From an uncultured Myxococcales bacterium (GTDB lineage: Bacteria > Myxococcota_A > Polyangia > Polyangiales > Polyangiaceae), in assembly GCA_937872925.1 (NCBI GenBank), contig CALMUT010000222.1, positions 1-52,713 on the forward strand: a DNA stretch of 52,713 nt, given 5' to 3'. The notes under the pieces were generated by a model. It was not told the origin of the DNA. It worked only from the letters and a program-made list of their open reading frames with translations, and made no database searches. Positions 49,014 through 52,713 of the stretch are shown one piece after another; position 1 is the first letter of the stretch; each line of letters starts with the position of its first letter. The position numbers were made by a program, and so were the translations under genes.

Positions 49014-49721
49014 ATGGGCGCCGTCGCCGAGGTCTACGAACGCACCCGCAAACGTCCGGATTTATTCTGGAATACGTATGTGTGTCGGCCGCTTGCCGCG
49101 GTTTTCGTTGCCGGCGTCAAAGACACGGCAGTCACGCCCAACCAGATCACCTTGGGCGCTTTCGTGGTGGCAGCCGTCGCTGCGGCGCTGTTGATCGCCT
49201 TGCCCGGGTACTTGGGCCTGGTGCTGGCGATCGTGGTTTACGAACTGTCCTACGTCCTGGATTGCGCCGACGGCATGCTCGCCCGCTGGCGCAATCAGCA
49301 GTCCACACCAGGACACCTGCTCGACTTTCTGATGGACGAGATCAAGGCGTTCATGATCCTGGCCGCCGCAAGCGTGCGCCTCTGGCGCGAGCACCAGAGC
49401 GAGGTGTTTCTGTTGATCGGTCTGGGAGGCCTGGTGTGTCTCTCGACCGGCATCGCCATCACCACGTTCCAGAGGCGCCCAGAAATCGCGCCGCCGGCGC
49501 TTCCCGCGGACGCGCCCGCGCCGTCGCCCCCGAGTGTGGTGAAGCGCGCTGTCGGCCTAGTCGAACGCGTCGCAAAGTTCCTGATCCACTATCCGTCGTA
49601 CATCTTGTACGTGGCGCTGACGGGTCGCTTGGAGTGGTTTCTCTATCCGTACGTAGCAGTCAACGCCGTCTACGCCGCGAAGTCGCTGCTGTCCGTCGCC
49701 CTTAGATTCGGGCGCCGCTAG
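49014..49721 (+). CDS. CDP-alcohol phosphatidyltransferase family protein
   Basis: 235 residues, several TM helices. The family motif is complete: D83-C-A-D86-G87-M-L-A90-R91 followed by G100, D104 and D108, fitting D-x2-D-G-x2-A-R-x8-G-x3-D-x3-D, which binds two metal ions and CDP-alcohol. It makes a phospholipid or phosphodiester lipid by displacing CMP; the acceptor cannot be told from sequence. A Pro/Ala stretch (about 160-175) interrupts the C-terminal helices. It converges on the spermidine-synthase-like gene. Confidence 0.9.
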   Translation: MGAVAEVYERTRKRPDLFWNTYVCRPLAAVFVAGVKDTAVTPNQITLGAFVVAAVAAALLIALPGYLGLVLAIVVYELSYVLDCADGMLARWRNQQSTPGHLLDFLMDEIKAFMILAAASVRLWREHQSEVFLLIGLGGLVCLSTGIAITTFQRRPEIAPPALPADAPAPSPPSVVKRAVGLVERVAKFLIHYPSYILYVALTGRLEWFLYPYVAVNAVYAAKSLLSVALRFGRR

Positions 49722-49751
49722 GCCCGCGCTGACGACGTTCACTCAGGGCCG

Positions 49752-51362
49752 CTACAACCCCCGATGCGCACGCTCTTCGGCGAACACTTCTACGATGTGT
49801 CCGTCAAACAGATAGCTGGGCGCAGCCGGCCCGCGCGCAACGGAGTCTATAGGAAACGCGCGCAATCCGTCGCTGCGCGTTGCTTGTAGCCGCGCGCTCA
49901 ACGTATCCCAAGGCACGACGGGTGCGCCACCGACCTGGGCGAGCAGGAAGCCCCAATCGCCGAAAGTGGGCACGGCCGCGCGGTACTGTGTTGTGGCGAA
50001 CCCGGCGGCTTGCATGCTGCGCGCTGCGATGGCGAAGGTGCGCGGGGCTGAAAACGGGCTCGTGGCCTGGGCTGCCAACACACCACCGGGCGCCAGCAAG
50101 CGACGCAGCTGCGTGTAGAAATGCACGCTGTAGGCGGCGCCGTCAGCAAAATGCACTGGGTCCGGCGCATCGACGATGATGACGTCGAAGCGCGCCGCTG
50201 CGTCCTGAGCGTAGCGTGCGGGTTCGTCATACACGATATGCACCCTAGGCGAGGCCAGCGCGTCTTCGTTGCGTTCGCGCAAGAAACGCAAGCTGGACGC
50301 GACGCGTACTAGCGCCGGCTCGGGGCAGACCGAGGTGATGTGTTGCACGCTGGGGTGGCGCAGGGCTTGCAACTCGGCCAGCCCAGTGCCGCCGCCGAGG
50401 ATCAGCACGTGCTTGGGCGCCGACGTCGCCGCCAACGCCGGAGCGACGAGAGCCTCGTAGTAGCGGTGCGAATCGATGGTCGAGATACGCAAGCGTCCGC
50501 CTTCGTACAATTCGAAGGCGCGCTGTCCGCTGGTCACCGTGATCTCGTGGTGCACGCCGGCGGCGCGGTAGGAAAGCGTGTTGGTCGCGGCGGCCAGGCT
50601 GGGGGAGGGCAGGAACCGCTCGGCGGACCCTAGGCTGACCAAGCCGAGACTCGCGCTGCCCAAAGCGCAGATGCGAATCGCGCGACCTTGCAGCAGTGGA
50701 GAGCCCACATACGCCATCAGCCTCGGTGTCCACCCGGCGAGGGCACACAAGAGCAGCGCAAGCACGGCAGTCGTGCGCCATGGGCCGACGAACCCGAATG
50801 CCGCGACGGCGCCCGTTCCAAATAGCAGCGCGGCGAGCAGTGGGAACGGACGCAGCGCCAGTCCCACGGCGTCGAGTTGGCGAGCGGTATTCCCGAGGGC
50901 ACGCAGGGCAGCGCTTGCTGTGACTCCTGCGCACGCGCCGCCCGCCACTGCCCCCGAAGCCACCAGGGCGCCGACCTCGGTGCCCGCTTCGAAGGCGAAG
51001 TACACCACGGGTACCGCCAGGGAAGCGATCAAGCTCGTCGCGATCAGGCCGAGGACCATTGCGCGGGCGGAGCGTCCGAAGAATGCGCCGATGCCGGCGG
51101 CAGCCACGCACAGCCAGGCCACGCCGTTGGCGGCGCCGGGCCGCGCGGGTTCCAAGTAGGCGCTTGCGGTTGCCATCGACAGCTGGTGGCAAGTTGCGAG
51201 GCACGCGCCGAATACCAAGCACAGATAGGCGAGCACCGGCAGCGCCAGCTCGAGCTGCTCTGGGCGCGGGCCGGCCGCGCGGTAGCCCGGCGGCGCGCCG
51301 TCACTCGCGGAAGCTCCGCTACTTGCCGCCGCTGTAGACGCCGGATCCGCCGCGATAGCCAC
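49752..51362 (-). CDS. Membrane-embedded spermidine-synthase-like protein
   Basis: 536 residues. The N-terminal half has about seven TM helices (from LALPVLAYLCLVFGACLA onward). The C-terminal 300 residues are a polyamine aminopropyltransferase-like domain: VLILGGGTGLAELQAL binds the SAM-type nucleotide, FDVIIVDAPDPV supplies the catalytic Asp region, and STIDSHRYYEAL is the altered equivalent of the usual DE-x(2)-YHE. The GTG at 51362 is chosen because GGCGGAGG lies 8 nt upstream, inside the end of the DUF4178 gene; GTG 51404 is an alternative. Fused membrane versions commonly neighbour DUF4178 genes, as here. Product unknown. Confidence 0.82.
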   Translation of the reverse strand: MAIAADPASTAAASSGASASDGAPPGYRAAGPRPEQLELALPVLAYLCLVFGACLATCHQLSMATASAYLEPARPGAANGVAWLCVAAAGIGAFFGRSARAMVLGLIATSLIASLAVPVVYFAFEAGTEVGALVASGAVAGGACAGVTASAALRALGNTARQLDAVGLALRPFPLLAALLFGTGAVAAFGFVGPWRTTAVLALLLCALAGWTPRLMAYVGSPLLQGRAIRICALGSASLGLVSLGSAERFLPSPSLAAATNTLSYRAAGVHHEITVTSGQRAFELYEGGRLRISTIDSHRYYEALVAPALAATSAPKHVLILGGGTGLAELQALRHPSVQHITSVCPEPALVRVASSLRFLRERNEDALASPRVHIVYDEPARYAQDAAARFDVIIVDAPDPVHFADGAAYSVHFYTQLRRLLAPGGVLAAQATSPFSAPRTFAIAARSMQAAGFATTQYRAAVPTFGDWGFLLAQVGGAPVVPWDTLSARLQATRSDGLRAFPIDSVARGPAAPSYLFDGHIVEVFAEERAHRGL

Positions 51363-52713
51363 TGCTGCTGCCTCCGCCGTCGCCCAAGCACGAGCCGCAG
51401 GCACCGAGCATGCAAATCAGCAGGATCATCACGATGATGATCAGGATCAGCGCCGTGCCGCCGCAACCCGCCGCCTTGGCGCCGCCCCCGCCCGCGACCG
51501 CGCCGCCGCTGCCGACTGGGAGGCCGAACGCTTGCGCGATGATCGGCCAGGACATGGTCGCGGAATAACTCCAACGCACTTCGCCCGCACCTTCTTCGCG
51601 GGACAACACATCGCTGCCGTTGACGAAGTCACTGACATGGGTCGTCTCACCGACGTCGCACTTCCAGTACACTTCGCCGAGCACGTAGTCGACGCGGGCA
51701 ATATTCGTATTGCGCTGATTGAAACTGCGGCCGCCCCAACCGGCGCGCCCCGGCATGCCCGAAAGGTCCAGCTCCGCGATGTTCGCGGGCGTGACCCAGC
51801 TCCAGCCCGTTTCTGGGTCTTTGACCAGCCAGCGGTAACCGACGGGCTGACTCCAGAGCAGATACTCTTCCCAACTGAAACGCTCGCCCTCGAAGTCCGA
51901 GCTCCGGCGCACGTAGGCGATGCAGATGTATTCGACTCCGTCGAAGGTGCCGCGGGATCCGATGGGGATATCCGGCATCTGCATCATGCGCTCTTGCTGC
52001 GCAACGACTTGCTGCAGAGCGATATCGCTGACGGCACCGCAATACGGACAGCCCACGCGCTCTGCGCGGTCACCGGCTAGTTTGGGGATTTCCCCGCCGC
52101 AGCTGGGGCACTTGATCTCTTGCGCCTTGACCTTGTTGACGGTGCGTTCGCCGAGCTGCGTCACTTCCATCTGCGGTTCGTCGAAGACGAATCCCGTGAA
52201 GACGGTGTAGGTGCCGGAGTTGTCGCCGTAGTCTAGGGTGGCGAAGGCGTTCTGCTGGCCGTAGGCGTCAGCGTAGAAGCGTTGGAAGCCGGGCGGCAGG
52301 CCGCCGGGCAGTTCGCCTTCACCGCTGACGATGGTGCCCGACTTGACTTCGGCGATGCGGAAGTGACCCGCGTGGCCCAAGTCCACATCCATTTCGGGGC
52401 GGAGCGCGTCGTAGGGCGGGGCCGCGAGCCCCGGCACTTGTTGGGTGACGTACCAATGGCCCTGGGCGTAGGCGAGCCAACCCCAACTTTGCCCGTAGTC
52501 GAAGGCGACGTAGTACTCGTCCCAGGGCCCCTTGCCGTGATCGAGCTGGACCCGGCCGAGCACCTCAAAGGGGCGCCCCCCGAGGGTGCCCTGATCGCCG
52601 ATGGCGATCAGAGAGGGTGTCATCGCCAAATCGGCGACTTTGCCTAGGTTCTCCAGACCTCGGTCCGAGCGCACGACGGTCGCACGGCAGTACTCGCAGA
52701 TCTTTGCCAGCGA
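51319..52713 (-). CDS. DUF4178 protein, N-terminally truncated by window edge
   Basis: The frame runs to the last base of the window; upstream of the apparent GTG at 52674 it continues with AKICEYCRATV, a zinc-ribbon CxxC, so the true start lies outside. Two DUF4178 domains are seen, about 35-175 (IGDQGTLGGRPFEVLGRV; WDEYYVAFDYGQSWGWLAY) and about 230-370 (IPIGSRGTFDGVEYICIAYV; WEEYLLWSQPVGYRWLV), separated by a second zinc ribbon CPSCGG...CPYCGA. A TM helix (ALILIIIVMILLICML) and a Gly/Ser-rich tail end it. It overlaps the spermidine-synthase-like gene by 44 bp. Function unknown. Confidence 0.85.
   Translation of the reverse strand, partial: SLAKICEYCRATVVRSDRGLENLGKVADLAMTPSLIAIGDQGTLGGRPFEVLGRVQLDHGKGPWDEYYVAFDYGQSWGWLAYAQGHWYVTQQVPGLAAPPYDALRPEMDVDLGHAGHFRIAEVKSGTIVSGEGELPGGLPPGFQRFYADAYGQQNAFATLDYGDNSGTYTVFTGFVFDEPQMEVTQLGERTVNKVKAQEIKCPSCGGEIPKLAGDRAERVGCPYCGAVSDIALQQVVAQQERMMQMPDIPIGSRGTFDGVEYICIAYVRRSSDFEGERFSWEEYLLWSQPVGYRWLVKDPETGWSWVTPANIAELDLSGMPGRAGWGGRSFNQRNTNIARVDYVLGEVYWKCDVGETTHVSDFVNGSDVLSREEGAGEVRWSYSATMSWPIIAQAFGLPVGSGGAVAGGGGAKAAGCGGTALILIIIVMILLICMLGACGSCLGDGGGSSSGYRGGSGVYSGGK

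Overview
The window reads as chromosomal DNA of a high-G+C myxobacterium, most likely order Polyangiales (phylum Myxococcota). The basis is indirect: exported lipoproteins with Gly/Ala/Ser-rich linkers behind the lipobox, a MYXO-CTERM-type tail on one exported protein, an FHA protein and a Hanks-type Ser/Thr kinase with an N-terminal zinc ribbon, many GTG/TTG starts and 4-bp ATGA/GTGA gene overlaps. No rRNA, tRNA, CRISPR array, phage or insertion sequence was recognised. Both window ends cut through genes.

Layout, left to right. 1-3.7 kb: a truncated Gly-rich lipoprotein, a small lower-GC orphan ORF, a pentein (DDAH-like) enzyme, and a leftward trio lipoprotein/TerB-like/FHA. 3.8-5.8 kb: a TIGR01777-type epimerase and a two-TM potassium channel with RCK domain. 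5.8-12.7 kb: a tight leftward five-gene run of aldo/keto reductase, type II NADH dehydrogenase, VWA protein, helical/HEAT-repeat protein and phosphodiester glycosidase. 12.8-17.5 kb: a second, MYXO-CTERM-anchored phosphodiester glycosidase, a nitrilase-family hydrolase, a gamma-glutamylcyclotransferase-like protein, an SGNH lipoprotein and a GNAT acetyltransferase; upstream of the last lies a 19-codon ORF with a near-perfect Shine-Dalgarno. 17.9-25.3 kb: PanE, Sco, a Cys-rich lipoprotein, an alpha/beta hydrolase, an N-formylglutamate amidohydrolase-like protein, a beta-barrel-like protein and purE-purK, plus two intergenic tandem-repeat blocks (62 bp and 65 bp units).

25.5-30.5 kb: an operon of M28 peptidase lipoprotein, Tat-exported small subunit and GMC oxidoreductase, then the Ser/Thr kinase. 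30.6-35.7 kb: a rightward cluster with FKBP prolyl isomerase, allantoinase, an alpha/beta hydrolase, an exported DPW-repeat protein, a fused allantoicase-OHCU decarboxylase and 5-hydroxyisourate hydrolase. Together these cover the steps from 5-hydroxyisourate to ureidoglycolate. It converges on a leftward operon of phosphatidylglycerophosphatase A, an HxsB-like radical SAM/SPASM maturase and an HpcH/HpaI-type aldolase that could use glyoxylate. 39.5-46.5 kb: a lipoprotein and a TetR/membrane-fusion/RND efflux operon behind a double-palindrome operator. 46.5-52.7 kb: membrane and surface proteins, including one built from two copies of a PRRD...E[WY]WGT unit, a CDP-alcohol phosphatidyltransferase, a membrane spermidine-synthase-like protein and a truncated DUF4178 protein.

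The most interesting leads are the HxsB-like radical SAM enzyme with no visible HxsC partner near an exported protein carrying five DPW-x-x motifs; the 19-residue basic peptide ORF; the internally duplicated membrane protein; the two tandem repeats; and the VWA/repeat/glycosidase operon. Two C-rich patches (positions 1-70 and about 32799-32895) look like base-calling or assembly damage; the second removes the nucleophile of an alpha/beta hydrolase.
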